A stretch of DNA of 64,000 nt from Streptomyces geranii (GCF_002954775.1 NZ_PJME01000035.1:1-64000); one strand, 5' to 3'; positions 15,956 through 24,469 are shown, counted from the first letter of the stretch. The notes: generated from the letters alone by a model not told the origin. Program-made: numbers and translations.

Positions 15956-17590
15956 GTGCACGACGACGAGCTGATCGCACGGGCCAAGGCGTGGCTGGCC
16001 GAGGACCCGGACGCGGAGACCCGCGACGAACTCGCCAAGCTCATCGACGCCCACGACCTCCCCGAACTCACCACCCGCTTCTCCGGCACCCTCCAGTTCG
16101 GCACAGCGGGCCTACGAGGCGAACTCGGCGCGGGCCCCATGCGCATGAACCGCTCCGTCGTCATCCGCGCCGCCGCCGGCCTCGCCGCGTACCTGAGGGC
16201 CAAGGGACAGACCGACGGCCTCGTCGTCATCGGCTACGACGCCCGCCACAAGTCCGCCGACTTCGCCCAGGACACCGCCGCCGTGATGACCGGCGCGGGA
16301 CTCAGGGCGGCCGTCCTCCCCCGCCCCCTCCCCACCCCCGTACTGGCGTTCGCCATAAGGCACCTCGGCGCGGTCGCGGGCGTGGAGGTCACCGCCAGCC
16401 ACAACCCGCCCCGCGACAACGGCTACAAGGTGTACCTCGGGGACGGTTCGCAGATCGTCCCGCCCGCCGACGCGGAGATCGCCGCCGAGATCGACGCCGT
16501 ACGCAGCCTGAACGACGTCCCCCGCCCCACCTCCGGCTGGGAAACCCTCGACGACACGGTCCTGGACGCCTATCTCGCCCGTACGGACGCCGTCCTCGCC
16601 CCCGACTCCCCCCGTACCGCCCGCACGGTCTACACCCCGATGCACGGCGTCGGCCGCGACACCCTCCTCGCCGCCTTCGCGCGGGCCGGTTTCCCCGCCC
16701 CCACGGTGGTCGCCGAACAGGCCGACCCGGACCCGGACTTCCCGACCGTCGCCTTCCCCAACCCGGAAGAGCCCGGCGCGATGGACCTTGCCTTCGCCAC
16801 GGCCCGCGAGACCACCCCCGACCTCGTCATCGCGAACGACCCCGACGCGGACCGCTGCGCGGCGGCCGTACCGACCCCCGACGGCTGGCGCATGCTGCGC
16901 GGCGACGAGGTCGGCGCGCTCCTCGCCACCCACCTGGTCCGGCGCGGCGCGCAGGGCACCTTCGCCGAGTCGATCGTCTCCTCCTCCCTCCTCGGCCGGA
17001 TCGCCGAGAAGGCGAACCTCCCCTACGAGGAGACCCTCACCGGCTTCAAGTGGATCGCCCGCGTCGAGGGCCTGCGCTACGGCTACGAAGAGGCCCTCGG
17101 CTACTGCGTGGACCCGGACGGCGTACGCGACAAGGACGGGATCACGGCGGCGCTCCTCCTCACGGAACTCGCCTCCGAGCTGAAGGAGGCGGGCCGTACG
17201 CTGCTCGACCTCCTCGACGACATCGCCGTCGAGCACGGGCTGCACGCCACGGATCAGTTGTCGGTCCGCGTGGAAGACCTGTCCGTCATCGCCGACGCCA
17301 TGCGGCGGCTGCGCGAGCACCCCCCGACCCGGCTCGCCGACCTGGTCATCACGAACGCCGAGGACCTCACCAAGGGTACGGAGTCCCTCCCGCCCACGGA
17401 CGGCCTGCGCTACACGCTCGACGGCGCCCGGGTCATCGTCCGGCCCAGCGGTACGGAGCCGAAGCTGAAGTGCTACCTGGAGGTCGTCCTCCCGGTACCC
17501 ACGCACGCGGACCTCCCGGCGGCCCGGGCGAAGGCGACGGACCTGCTGGAGACGATCAAGCGGGACCTGTCCACGGCGGCGGGCATCTGA
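15956..17590 (+). CDS. pmmB: Phosphosugar mutase, probable phosphopentomutase/PmmB
   Basis: This is an alpha-D-phosphohexomutase superfamily enzyme of 544 residues. Visible are FGTAGLRGELGAGPMRMN, the phosphoserine loop VEVTASHNPPRDNGYKVY, the metal site IANDPDADRCA, the sugar-binding GDEVGALL region and the C-terminal phosphate site RPSGTEPKLKCY. Annotated homologues are called phosphomannomutase, but its place directly behind purine nucleoside phosphorylase suggests it moves phosphate from C1 to C5 of (deoxy)ribose, feeding DeoC. That is inference from context. The GTG at 15956 has GAGAGG upstream. Confidence 0.9.
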   Translation: MHDDELIARAKAWLAEDPDAETRDELAKLIDAHDLPELTTRFSGTLQFGTAGLRGELGAGPMRMNRSVVIRAAAGLAAYLRAKGQTDGLVVIGYDARHKSADFAQDTAAVMTGAGLRAAVLPRPLPTPVLAFAIRHLGAVAGVEVTASHNPPRDNGYKVYLGDGSQIVPPADAEIAAEIDAVRSLNDVPRPTSGWETLDDTVLDAYLARTDAVLAPDSPRTARTVYTPMHGVGRDTLLAAFARAGFPAPTVVAEQADPDPDFPTVAFPNPEEPGAMDLAFATARETTPDLVIANDPDADRCAAAVPTPDGWRMLRGDEVGALLATHLVRRGAQGTFAESIVSSSLLGRIAEKANLPYEETLTGFKWIARVEGLRYGYEEALGYCVDPDGVRDKDGITAALLLTELASELKEAGRTLLDLLDDIAVEHGLHATDQLSVRVEDLSVIADAMRRLREHPPTRLADLVITNAEDLTKGTESLPPTDGLRYTLDGARVIVRPSGTEPKLKCYLEVVLPVPTHADLPAARAKATDLLETIKRDLSTAAGI

Positions 17591-17620
17591 GCCGTATCTC
17601 TGGTCCGCTCTCCGAATCGC

Positions 17621-18389
17621 TCACTGGCGCATGAGGTAGCTGAAGCCCGTGTCCGGGCCCACGCACGACTGGAGGGTGAGGTCGCCCCAGTACAGGCCTG
17701 CGGCCGGGGCGCCTCGGCCCGGGGTGACGTAGTTCGCGTACACCTTGTACGTCCAGGTGCCGCGCGGGGAGCTGACAGTGACCCGCGTGCCCACGGGCAG
17801 GGTCGCGAAGCGGTCGAAGCCGCAGTAGTCGTGGCCGACGAGGACGGCCGTACGCATCTTGTAACCGTCCTCGGTGCCGAGCGTCGGGCCGGTCCACTGC
17901 ACGGCGTCCCGGCACGCGTCGACCTCGTCCTGGCCACCGCGCACGACGTCCTCGGTCCAGGTGCCGATCCTGATCGTCGTGCCCCCGACGGGGGTGTCGT
18001 CTTTGGCGGGCACTCTCGTCGGGGTCGAAGTCGCCTTCGGGCGGGGCGACTTGGGAGCGTTGGACGGGCCGCGTACGGGGCCGATGGGCGGCGCCGGTGG
18101 CCAGCGGCAGCGCGGCCAGGGTCGCGACGAGCGCGATGAGGACGCTGCCCAGCAGCACGGCCGCGATGCCGAACTCACCGGCGTCCGGCTGCCAGGCGGC
18201 GGTCGTCAGGAAGGACCAGCCCGCGCGGTCGAGCGCCTGCCACGCCCTGAGCAGCAGAAAGCCGCCGACCAGGAGCATGACGGCGAGCACGAACCCGGCG
18301 GCGGCACCGGCGACCGCGGGATGCGGCTCCGGACCACCCGGCGGTCTCTTCGGCGAGGGTGTCGTCGACGGTCTCTTCGGCATGGGCAC
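17621..18389 (-). pseudogene. Sortase-like gene with frame break; N-terminal part PstC-like
   Basis: Two reading frames together look like one protein. From the start at 18389, frame A gives a short basic N-terminus and two membrane helices (AAAGFVLAVMLLVGGFLLLRAW and IAAVLLGSVLIALVATLAALPL), resembling the start of phosphate permease PstC. At about 18085-18100 the sensible sequence moves to another frame, with a Pro/Lys/Thr linker and a sortase-like domain: VLVGHDYC (His), DLTLQSC (Cys), SYLMRQ (Arg). That frame has no plausible own start. It could be a real frameshift mutation, a fusion scar of two genes, or a sequencing slip. If intact it would be a membrane-tethered sortase-like enzyme. 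Confidence 0.55.
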
Positions 18390-18495
18390 GCACCCGACGC
18401 TGCTGGGCGCGCGTAGACACGTACATCCCGAAGGGTTAACGAGAGGTTCCCTGGGGGAAACTTCGGTCCCACCGCCCCCGCGGGCCCCGCGCCCG

Positions 18496-18891
18496 TCAGA
18501 CCTCTCCCCACAACTCCGGTCCCACGGTGCTCAGTTCGGGCAGCATCCCGCGAAAGCGCTCATAGGAGGAACGACAGGTGGCGTGCCGCTCGTAGGTCCG
18601 CGCGGAGGCGGCGAGATGACGGCCCTGGCCGTCCCAGAGGACCCACACCCAGCCGCCGCCCTCGGAGCTGTGCTGTATTCCGCCCGAGGTGTCCGCGTGG
18701 TACGCGCACAGCCTGACGAAGGCGGCGCGACAGCGTGCGTGCGTGTCCTGGAAGGTCACCGACACGGCGACCGCCCGCCCGTTGGGCGCGACTAACCGCC
18801 AGCCGAAGCGGCCCTCCCCGTTGATGTCGATCTGACGTCTCATACCCGACGCGACGGCGGCGGTTCTCCCCGCTCTGCCCGACCGCTCCAT
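18496..18891 (-). CDS. Hypothetical protein, DUF1508/YegP-like repeats
   Basis: This small protein of 131 residues has the pattern FGWRLVAPNGRAVAVS followed by a C-rich helix (ARCRAAFVRLC), then WVWVLWDGQGRHLAAS and a similar TCRSSYERF segment. This looks like two copies of a YegP-type beta-hairpin/helix unit. The start may be 18891 (GGGGTGGGG upstream) or the internal ATG at 18843 (MRRQIDINGEGRFGW). It is divergent from nothing obvious and not clearly in an operon. Function unknown. Confidence 0.65.
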   Translation of the reverse strand: MERSGRAGRTAAVASGMRRQIDINGEGRFGWRLVAPNGRAVAVSVTFQDTHARCRAAFVRLCAYHADTSGGIQHSSEGGGWVWVLWDGQGRHLAASARTYERHATCRSSYERFRGMLPELSTVGPELWGEV

Positions 18892-18980
18892 GTCCCCACC
18901 CCCGCCGCCCGTAGATGAGAGAAAACCGCAGGTACGGCGATGTGGGGCGGCGACAGCAATCTATCGACCTGATCCGCCGA

Positions 18981-20666
18981 TCAGCGTGCCGCCACCAGCA
19001 CCGCCACCCACATCCCGGCGAGCGCCACGGCCAGCGGCCAGAGGGGCCGGCCGCGCTCCGCCGCGCCGCTCTCCCCGGTCGGCCGCAGCTCGGCGTCCAG
19101 GCGCATGGCGGTCAGCTCGGCGGCCAGGGCGTCGTACGGATGGGTCAGGCCCCGGCGGCTCTGCAGCCAGCCCCAGCGGGGCGCGGAGACCGCCCAGTCG
19201 CCCTCCTGCCAGTCGATCTTCAGCTCCAGGCCACGCCGCCGTACGAAACGGAGTTCGTCCCAGGGCACGTGCCGGGGCCCGCGCAGCCCGCTGATCCAGA
19301 CTCCGGACCGGTCGGCGGTGACACGCCAGGCGAGTTTCATGGCGACGTGGGCCGCCCCGAGCAGCCCGAGCACGACGACGAACGCCACTCTCCACCACGA
19401 GGCACGGGACTCACTGGACCAGTCCAGGCCCAGCCACAGGGCCCACAGCAGGACCAGCGCGGTACCCAGCCAGTCCAGCCATCCCGCCCGCCAGCACCGC
19501 ACCTTGCCGACCAGCGTCTGCTGCTCGGCCAGCTCCCGCCCCCGCAGTTCGAGTCGCAGGTTGCCCGCGGCCAGTTCACGCTGCCGGGCGACCCGTCGGC
19601 GCCCCGCGTCCGGCGACAGGGGCCGCACCGGTCCCGCCGACCACTCGGTCAGCGGCGGCTGCTCGGGATCCTCGTCGGCGCTGACCACGACGACCTCGGC
19701 GCCGTCGAAGGGAGCGCCGTAGAGGACGGCTTCCCGGACGGGCCCGACGGTGTCCTCGTCGAGCCGGAGGAGCACCCGCCGAAGCTCGTCGCCGTCCTCG
19801 TCGTCGTCACCGACGCCGGAGTCACCCTCGCCCCCCTGCTCCTCATCCTCATCCTCGTCGTCGTCCTCGTCGAAGGAGGCGAGGTCGACGGTGAACAGGG
19901 GCCGTTCGGCGGCGGGATCGTCGGCGGCGTAGACCTCCGTACCGCCCTGGGCGTCGTCCCGTACGAGCACGCGCAGCACCGGCACCGGGACGCCGCGCAG
20001 GGCACCGGCCCGCTGCCGGGCGAGCCGGGCCGAGGTGAGCGCGGTCGCGCCGAGCCCGGCGAGGAAGACGGTGAAGACCCAGGCGCCCTCCTGGTCCTGG
20101 GCCGAGCCCCAGAACCCGGCGGTGCCCCCGGTGAGTGCGCCGAGCCCGAGCACGACGAGTCCCAGTACGAGCAGCAGTCGTCCACGGCGTACGGGGGCCC
20201 CGGCGCCCGGCGCGGCCACGGCGACGCCCTCGCTGGCGGCGACGGCGCGTTCCAGCTGCTCGGCGCGGGCTCGCAGCCGTACGGCCACGAGGGCCCAGGA
20301 GCCGAGGACGACCAGCACGCCGAAGCCGGTCAGCGCCCAGGACTTGGAGGAGGCCTCGGCGGCGAGGGCGAGCAGGAGGAGGGGGGCGCCGGCCCAGACC
20401 AGCTCGGGCCGGGCGAGCACCCAGAGCACGTACACGGCGAACCCGGCGGCGACGAACGGCCACAGTCCGCCGGCCATCGCGACGAGGGCGCCCACGCACA
20501 GCACGAGGGTGGCGAGACCGGCCGCGACCGAGCGGCGGACCCGCAGAAAGGTCCAGCGGGGCGGAAGGGCGGCCGACCAGCGGGCCGCGCGGACGGTGGT
20601 CCAGTCCCGGCAGCCGTCGGGTATGGCGGAGAGGGGCAGCCGCAGGGGCTCGTCGGGGAGGGTCAC
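18981..20666 (-). CDS. Large multi-pass membrane protein with C-terminal PH-like domain
   Basis: This hypothetical protein of 561 residues has several hydrophobic helices in the first third (for example GLATLVLCVGALVAMAGGLWPFVAAGFAVY), a central acidic cytosolic stretch (DEDDDEDEDEE) and two more helices around residues 400-450. A C-terminal bacterial PH-like strand set follows (SGVWISGLRGPRHVPWDELRFVRRRGLELKI), then a final helix. The GTG at 20666 starts five bases after the stop of the upstream gene, so the two are translationally coupled. Both carry PH-type segments, suggesting one membrane complex. No enzymatic motif seen. Confidence 0.78.
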   Translation of the reverse strand: MTLPDEPLRLPLSAIPDGCRDWTTVRAARWSAALPPRWTFLRVRRSVAAGLATLVLCVGALVAMAGGLWPFVAAGFAVYVLWVLARPELVWAGAPLLLLALAAEASSKSWALTGFGVLVVLGSWALVAVRLRARAEQLERAVAASEGVAVAAPGAGAPVRRGRLLLVLGLVVLGLGALTGGTAGFWGSAQDQEGAWVFTVFLAGLGATALTSARLARQRAGALRGVPVPVLRVLVRDDAQGGTEVYAADDPAAERPLFTVDLASFDEDDDEDEDEEQGGEGDSGVGDDDEDGDELRRVLLRLDEDTVGPVREAVLYGAPFDGAEVVVVSADEDPEQPPLTEWSAGPVRPLSPDAGRRRVARQRELAAGNLRLELRGRELAEQQTLVGKVRCWRAGWLDWLGTALVLLWALWLGLDWSSESRASWWRVAFVVVLGLLGAAHVAMKLAWRVTADRSGVWISGLRGPRHVPWDELRFVRRRGLELKIDWQEGDWAVSAPRWGWLQSRRGLTHPYDALAAELTAMRLDAELRPTGESGAAERGRPLWPLAVALAGMWVAVLVAAR

Positions 20667-20671
20667 GCGGT

Positions 20672-21331
20672 TCAGCCGACCGCGAGCAGGATCGCCAGCA
20701 GCACGGCACCCGCGACGGCGGGCGCCATGATCTCGTACGCCCACTTCACGGTCACCTCGCCCTGGGAGGTGGCGGCCTTCTCGCGGGCCTCCCACAGCTG
20801 GCCGAGGTCGTCCATGATCTGGTCGGTCTGGGCCCGGGTGGGCCCCGGCGGCACGATGGAGAGGCCGGGCCGCCCGCCGCCCGCCTCGCGGGCCTCTCGC
20901 ACCTTGGCGCGGTTGGCACGCTTGCGGGCGCGCAGCGAGACGGGTACGGCCCAGAGCTGGTACTTGTCGCCGGCCTCGACGACGACCTCGTTGGAGAAGC
21001 CGGACCGGAACCCGGCGACCTGGGCCCAGGGCACCACGACCACCCGGAAGGGGTTGCGCACCCGCAGCCGGTGGTCGTTGGCGAACACGCCGGGCCGCAG
21101 GGTGAAGGCGATCACGAGGGGCACGGCACACAGCAGCGCGGCGAGCGCGAGCCAGGGCGTCCGCCCGTGCCCGACGAACACGGCATCACCACCGAGCCAG
21201 CCGGCGAGCCCGAGCAGCAGCACGCCGGCCACGATGGAGGAGGGTGAGCGGTAGGCCCGGTCGGGGGACTCGGGCTTGGACTCGGGCTTGGCGGGCCCCT
21301 GCGAGGGCGACGGACGGTCCGGGTTGGTCAT
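20672..21331 (-). CDS. PH-domain membrane protein
   Basis: This protein of 219 residues has two N-terminal membrane helices (SSIVAGVLLLGLAGWLGGDAVFVG, LALAALLCAVPLVIAF). It then has a bacterial PH-domain-like core (RPGVFANDHRLRVRNPFRVVVVPWAQVAGFRSGFSNEVVV), a basic linker, and a C-terminal helix. This architecture is common in streptomycetes, where the gene is usually paired with a larger PH-domain partner, as here. The ATG at 21331 starts MTNPDRPS. Role unknown, probably membrane or cell-envelope related. Confidence 0.82.
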   Translation of the reverse strand: MTNPDRPSPSQGPAKPESKPESPDRAYRSPSSIVAGVLLLGLAGWLGGDAVFVGHGRTPWLALAALLCAVPLVIAFTLRPGVFANDHRLRVRNPFRVVVVPWAQVAGFRSGFSNEVVVEAGDKYQLWAVPVSLRARKRANRAKVREAREAGGGRPGLSIVPPGPTRAQTDQIMDDLGQLWEAREKAATSQGEVTVKWAYEIMAPAVAGAVLLAILLAVG

Positions 21332-21518
21332 GCCCCGATTCTGCCCGACGACGCGGGGGAGGTCGGCCGGTGGTACCGGGCGGGGCCGCAGGCTTCGCGA
21401 TGTCCTCCGGTACCCGGCGTTCCGCGTTCACCGCCAGGAACGCGGCGACCGTCCCCGTCGCGCACCCGGCCCTGGTAGTGCGAGGGGATCAGCTCGTCGA
21501 TCAGATCGGAGGCATCTC

Positions 21519-21529
21519 CGAAACATTCG
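21519..21529 (+). promoter_or_regulatory. Xylanase-type operator box 1 (CGAAACATTCG)
   Basis: This CGAAnnnTTCG box is repeated as its exact reverse complement at 21611-21621. Conserved GAAA/TTTC inverted boxes are known upstream of Streptomyces xylanase genes, where LacI-type regulators act. Confidence 0.6.
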
Positions 21530-21610
21530 ATGCCGTGATCCTCGTACGATCGAGAGTTCGCGTATCACTGAAAGGCGCTTCCTGCCTGCGAGAACGGCCA
21601 TACACACCTC

Positions 21611-21621
21611 CGAATGTTTCG
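21611..21621 (-). promoter_or_regulatory. Xylanase-type operator box 2 (CGAATGTTTCG)
   Basis: This is the exact reverse complement of box 1 and lies 18 bases upstream of the TTGACA -35 box of the GH11 gene. The 92-base spacing between boxes would allow a repressor tetramer to loop DNA. Confidence 0.6.
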
Positions 21622-21676
21622 TAACGGCAACCGAAACTATTGACACCTCACCCGACCCGGCCAACACTGTCGCGGC

Positions 21677-22420
21677 ATGGACATGGCATCCGCACTGTCA
21701 CGCAAACCCGCATCCGTATCCCCACCGGCATCCGCACCGGTATCCCCACCGGCATCCGCGTCGCGGCTCAGGCTGCTCCTCAGTGGCGTCTGCACCATGC
21801 TGCTGGTCGCCGTCGCCGCGCTGGCCCTGCCCGGTACCGCTCAGGCGGCCACGGTCATCACCACCAACCAGACCGGTACCAACAACGGCTACTACTACTC
21901 GTTCTGGACCGACGCGCCGGGCACCGTCTCCATGACGCTGAACTCCGGCGGCAACTACAGCACCTCGTGGAGCAACACCGGGAACTTCGTCGCAGGCAAG
22001 GGCTGGAGCAACGGCTCGCGCCGGACCGTGAGCTACTCGGGGAGCTTCAACCCCTCCGGCAACGCCTATCTGACCCTGTACGGCTGGACGTCCAACCCGC
22101 TGGTCGAGTACTACGTCGTCGACAACTGGGGCACCTACCGGCCCACGGGCACGTACAAGGGGACCGTCACCAGTGACGGGGGTACGTACGACATCTACCA
22201 GACCACCCGTTACAACGCGCCGTCCGTGGAAGGCACCCGCACCTTCAACCAGTACTGGAGCGTCCGGCAGTCGAAGCGGACCGGCGGGACCATCACCACC
22301 GGCAACCACTTCGACGCGTGGGCCCGCGCCGGGATGCCCCTGGGCGGCTTCAGCTATTACATGATCCTCGCGACCGAGGGCTACCGGAGCAGCGGCAACT
22401 CCAACATCACGGTGGGCTAG
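21677..22420 (+). CDS. Secreted endo-1,4-beta-xylanase, glycoside hydrolase family 11
   Basis: This secreted xylanase cleaves the xylan backbone. It has an N-terminal export signal (about residues 29-58, LLLSGVCTMLLVAVAALAL and TAQA before the likely cut) preceded by an odd Pro/Ser/Ala repeat (PASVSPPASA, twice). A single GH11 jelly-roll domain of about 190 residues follows. The catalytic pair is Glu144 (nucleophile, PLVEYYVVDNWG) and Glu234 (acid/base, LATEGYRSSGNS). There is no carbohydrate-binding module, like S. lividans XlnC. It is followed after two bases by a CE4 deacetylase gene, forming a xylan debranching and cleavage operon. Confidence 0.95.
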   Translation: MDMASALSRKPASVSPPASAPVSPPASASRLRLLLSGVCTMLLVAVAALALPGTAQAATVITTNQTGTNNGYYYSFWTDAPGTVSMTLNSGGNYSTSWSNTGNFVAGKGWSNGSRRTVSYSGSFNPSGNAYLTLYGWTSNPLVEYYVVDNWGTYRPTGTYKGTVTSDGGTYDIYQTTRYNAPSVEGTRTFNQYWSVRQSKRTGGTITTGNHFDAWARAGMPLGGFSYYMILATEGYRSSGNSNITVG

Positions 22421-22422
22421 CC

Positions 22423-23130
22423 ATGACACAACACACGGCACGACACGTGACACGACAACAGAGGAAAGCAAGGCGTCTGCCTTTACTGGCCGCCGCCGCG
22501 CTGGCCGCCGCCACCGCCCTCACCGCGCCGACCGTCGCCCCGGCGCACGCCGCCGCCTGCAACGGCTACGTCGGGCTCACCTTCGACGACGGGCCGTCCG
22601 GGAACACGACGGCACTGCTGAGCGCCCTCACCCGGAACGGCCTGCGGGCCACGATGTTCGACCAGGGCCAGTACGCCGCCGCGAGCCCCGCGCTGGTCCG
22701 GGCCCAGGTGAGCGCCGGGATGTGGGTCGGCAACCACAGCTACACCCATCCGCATCTGCCCCAGCTCGGGCAGGCCCAGATCGACTCCGAGATCGCCCGG
22801 ACCCAGCAGGCCGTGGCGGGGGCGGGCGGGGGTACGCCGGTGCTGTTCCGGCCGCCGTACGGGGAGACGAACGCGACGGTGAAGGCGGTTGCCGCCAAGT
22901 ACGGGCTGACCCAGATCATCTGGGACGTCGACTCGCAGGACTGGAACGGGGCGAGTACGGACGCGATCGTGCAGGCCGCTGCGCGGCTTACGGCCGGGCA
23001 GGTGATCCTCATGCACGACTGGTCGGCCAACACGCTGGCGGCGGTTCCTAGGATCGCGCAGGGGTTGACTGGTCGAGGGCTGTGCGCGGGGAGGATCTCC
23101 CCGACGACGGGCCGGGCGGTGGCGCCGTAG
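22423..23130 (+). CDS. Secreted polysaccharide deacetylase (CE4, probable acetylxylan esterase)
   Basis: This metal-dependent deacetylase probably removes acetyl groups from xylan so the adjacent xylanase can work. It has 235 residues, a signal peptide to about residue 44 (cleavage near AHAAA), then CE4 motifs: GLTFDDGPSG (catalytic base and metal Asp, 53-58), HSYTHPH (metal histidines), FRPPYGETN and ILMHDW. It has no carbohydrate-binding domain. Leu21 in the signal peptide is encoded by TTA (22483-22485), the rare codon read by the developmentally controlled bldA tRNA, so production may be restricted to late growth. Confidence 0.93.
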   Translation: MTQHTARHVTRQQRKARRLPLLAAAALAAATALTAPTVAPAHAAACNGYVGLTFDDGPSGNTTALLSALTRNGLRATMFDQGQYAAASPALVRAQVSAGMWVGNHSYTHPHLPQLGQAQIDSEIARTQQAVAGAGGGTPVLFRPPYGETNATVKAVAAKYGLTQIIWDVDSQDWNGASTDAIVQAAARLTAGQVILMHDWSANTLAAVPRIAQGLTGRGLCAGRISPTTGRAVAP

Positions 23131-23141
23131 GGGGCTGCAGG

Positions 23142-23453
23142 GCCGACTTTCTCTCGCCCCCGCCGCCCCTACCCGTCCCATCCCTGGGGGCTGCGCCCCC
23201 AGACCCCCGCCGATCGCGCTGAACGCGCTCGTCCTCAAACGCCGGACGGGCTGAGGGTGCCGGCCTGCGCTGAAAACTCAAGCCACGGCCGGCACCCCAA
23301 GCCACGACCGGCACCACTCAGCCCGTCCGGCGTTTGAGGACGAGGCCGTCCAGGCCGATCCACCCCCCACCCACCCCAGCCTTACCCACCCACCCAGGGG
23401 GGTCTGGGGGCACAGCCCCCAGTGATGGGAACGGGTAAGGGCGGCGGGGGCGA
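23142..23453. repeat. Inverted pair of family-A repeats (probable terminator)
   Basis: Two family-A elements face each other. A 26-base arm at 23230-23255 is the exact reverse complement of 23317-23342, and each element has its own C-run/G-run hairpin (23186-23205 and 23399-23420). The pair lies 3' of the deacetylase gene, ahead of the deoC promoter, in the 368-base gap 23131-23498. No gene is seen there. A large cruciform or RNA hairpin would isolate the two operons. Confidence 0.75.
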
Positions 23454-23473
23454 AAACAACCCCTATACAGCCG

Positions 23474-23485
23474 CTACGCGCGTAG
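23474..23485 (+). promoter_or_regulatory. Nucleoside-regulon operator CTACGCGCGTAG (perfect), deoC
   Basis: This perfect palindrome ends 13 bases before the deoC GTG. The TATGCT -10-like box begins four bases after it and lies six bases before the start codon, so the transcript should be leaderless and the operator sits in the promoter spacer. Confidence 0.82.
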
Positions 23486-23498
23486 ATATGCTCGGCTG

Positions 23499-24464
23499 GT
23501 GACCATGCCCACCACTGCATCAACCGCACTCCCGCTCAAGGACGTGACCGCGTCCAACAGCTCACTGCGTCGATACCTCCACGGCCTCCCCGGCGTCGAC
23601 GCGGTCGGACTCGAAGGCCGCGCCGCCTCGCTCGGCACGCGTTCCATCAAGACCACCGCGAAGGCCTACGCCATCGACCTCGCGATCTCGATGGTCGACC
23701 TGACGACGCTGGAAGGCGCGGACACCCCGGGCAAGGTCCGGGCGCTCGGCGCCAAGGCGGTCCGCCCCGACCCGACCGACCGCACCGCCCCCGCGACCGC
23801 CGCCGTCTGCGTGTACCCGGACATGGTGGCCGTGGCCAAGGAGGCCGTCGCCGGGTCCACCGTCAAGGTCGCCTCCGTCGCCACCGCCTTCCCCGCCGGC
23901 CGCGCCGCGCTCCCCGTCAAGCTGGCCGACGTGCGCGACGCCGTCGCCGCCGGTGCGGACGAGATCGACATGGTCATCGACCGGGGCGCGTTCCTCGCGG
24001 GCGACTACCTCAAGGTGTACGAGGAGATCGTCGCCGTGAAGGAGGCCTGCGGGGCGTCCGCCCGGCTCAAGGTCATCTTCGAGACGGGCGAGTTGTCGAC
24101 GTACGACAACATCCGGCGCGCGAGCTGGCTGGGCATGATCGCCGGGGCGGACTTCATCAAGACGTCCACCGGCAAGGTCGCCGTCAACGCCACCCCCGCC
24201 AACACCCTCCTCATGCTGGAGGCCGTACGCGACTTCCGTGCCGCGACAGGCGTCCAGGTGGGCGTGAAGCCGGCCGGCGGGATCCGTACGACGAAGGACG
24301 CGGTGAAGTTCCTGGTCCTGGTCAACGAGACGGTGGGCGAGGACTGGCTGGACAACCACTGGTTCCGCTTCGGCGCCTCCTCGCTCCTCAACGACCTGCT
24401 GATGCAGCGCCAGAAGCTGACCACGGGCCGCTACTCCGGCCCCGACTACGTGACGGTGGACTGA
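23499..24464 (+). CDS. deoC: Deoxyribose-phosphate aldolase
   Basis: This class I aldolase splits 2-deoxyribose-5-phosphate into glyceraldehyde-3-phosphate and acetaldehyde, the last step of deoxynucleoside breakdown. It has 321 residues. The barrel motifs AVCVYPDMV, KVASVATAFPAG and the Schiff-base lysine in GADFIKTSTGK are visible, followed by VKPAGGIRTTKDA. The N-terminal about 50 residues exceed the short bacterial form. The GTG at 23499 or ATG at 23505 may start it. It is followed after five bases by aldehyde dehydrogenases that could oxidise the acetaldehyde product. Confidence 0.95.
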   Translation: MTMPTTASTALPLKDVTASNSSLRRYLHGLPGVDAVGLEGRAASLGTRSIKTTAKAYAIDLAISMVDLTTLEGADTPGKVRALGAKAVRPDPTDRTAPATAAVCVYPDMVAVAKEAVAGSTVKVASVATAFPAGRAALPVKLADVRDAVAAGADEIDMVIDRGAFLAGDYLKVYEEIVAVKEACGASARLKVIFETGELSTYDNIRRASWLGMIAGADFIKTSTGKVAVNATPANTLLMLEAVRDFRAATGVQVGVKPAGGIRTTKDAVKFLVLVNETVGEDWLDNHWFRFGASSLLNDLLMQRQKLTTGRYSGPDYVTVD

Positions 24465-24469
24465 TCACC

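Larger units (their letters stand above)
21332..21676. other. Intergenic region carrying the xylanase promoter
   Basis: This 345-base gap holds no convincing gene. Its right half contains the two inverted CGAAACATTCG boxes, a half-site CGAAAC at 21632-21637, and a good promoter: TTGACA at 21640-21645 and AACACT at 21663-21668 with a 17-base spacer. That puts the transcript start almost at the ATG of the xylanase gene. GC is lower here than in flanking genes. Confidence 0.6.

Noticed and set aside
18915..21254. 779-codon plus-strand open frame across the PH-domain genes
   Set aside because: Arg/Pro/Gly/Gln-rich composition and antisense to two membrane-protein genes with good hydrophobic helices.
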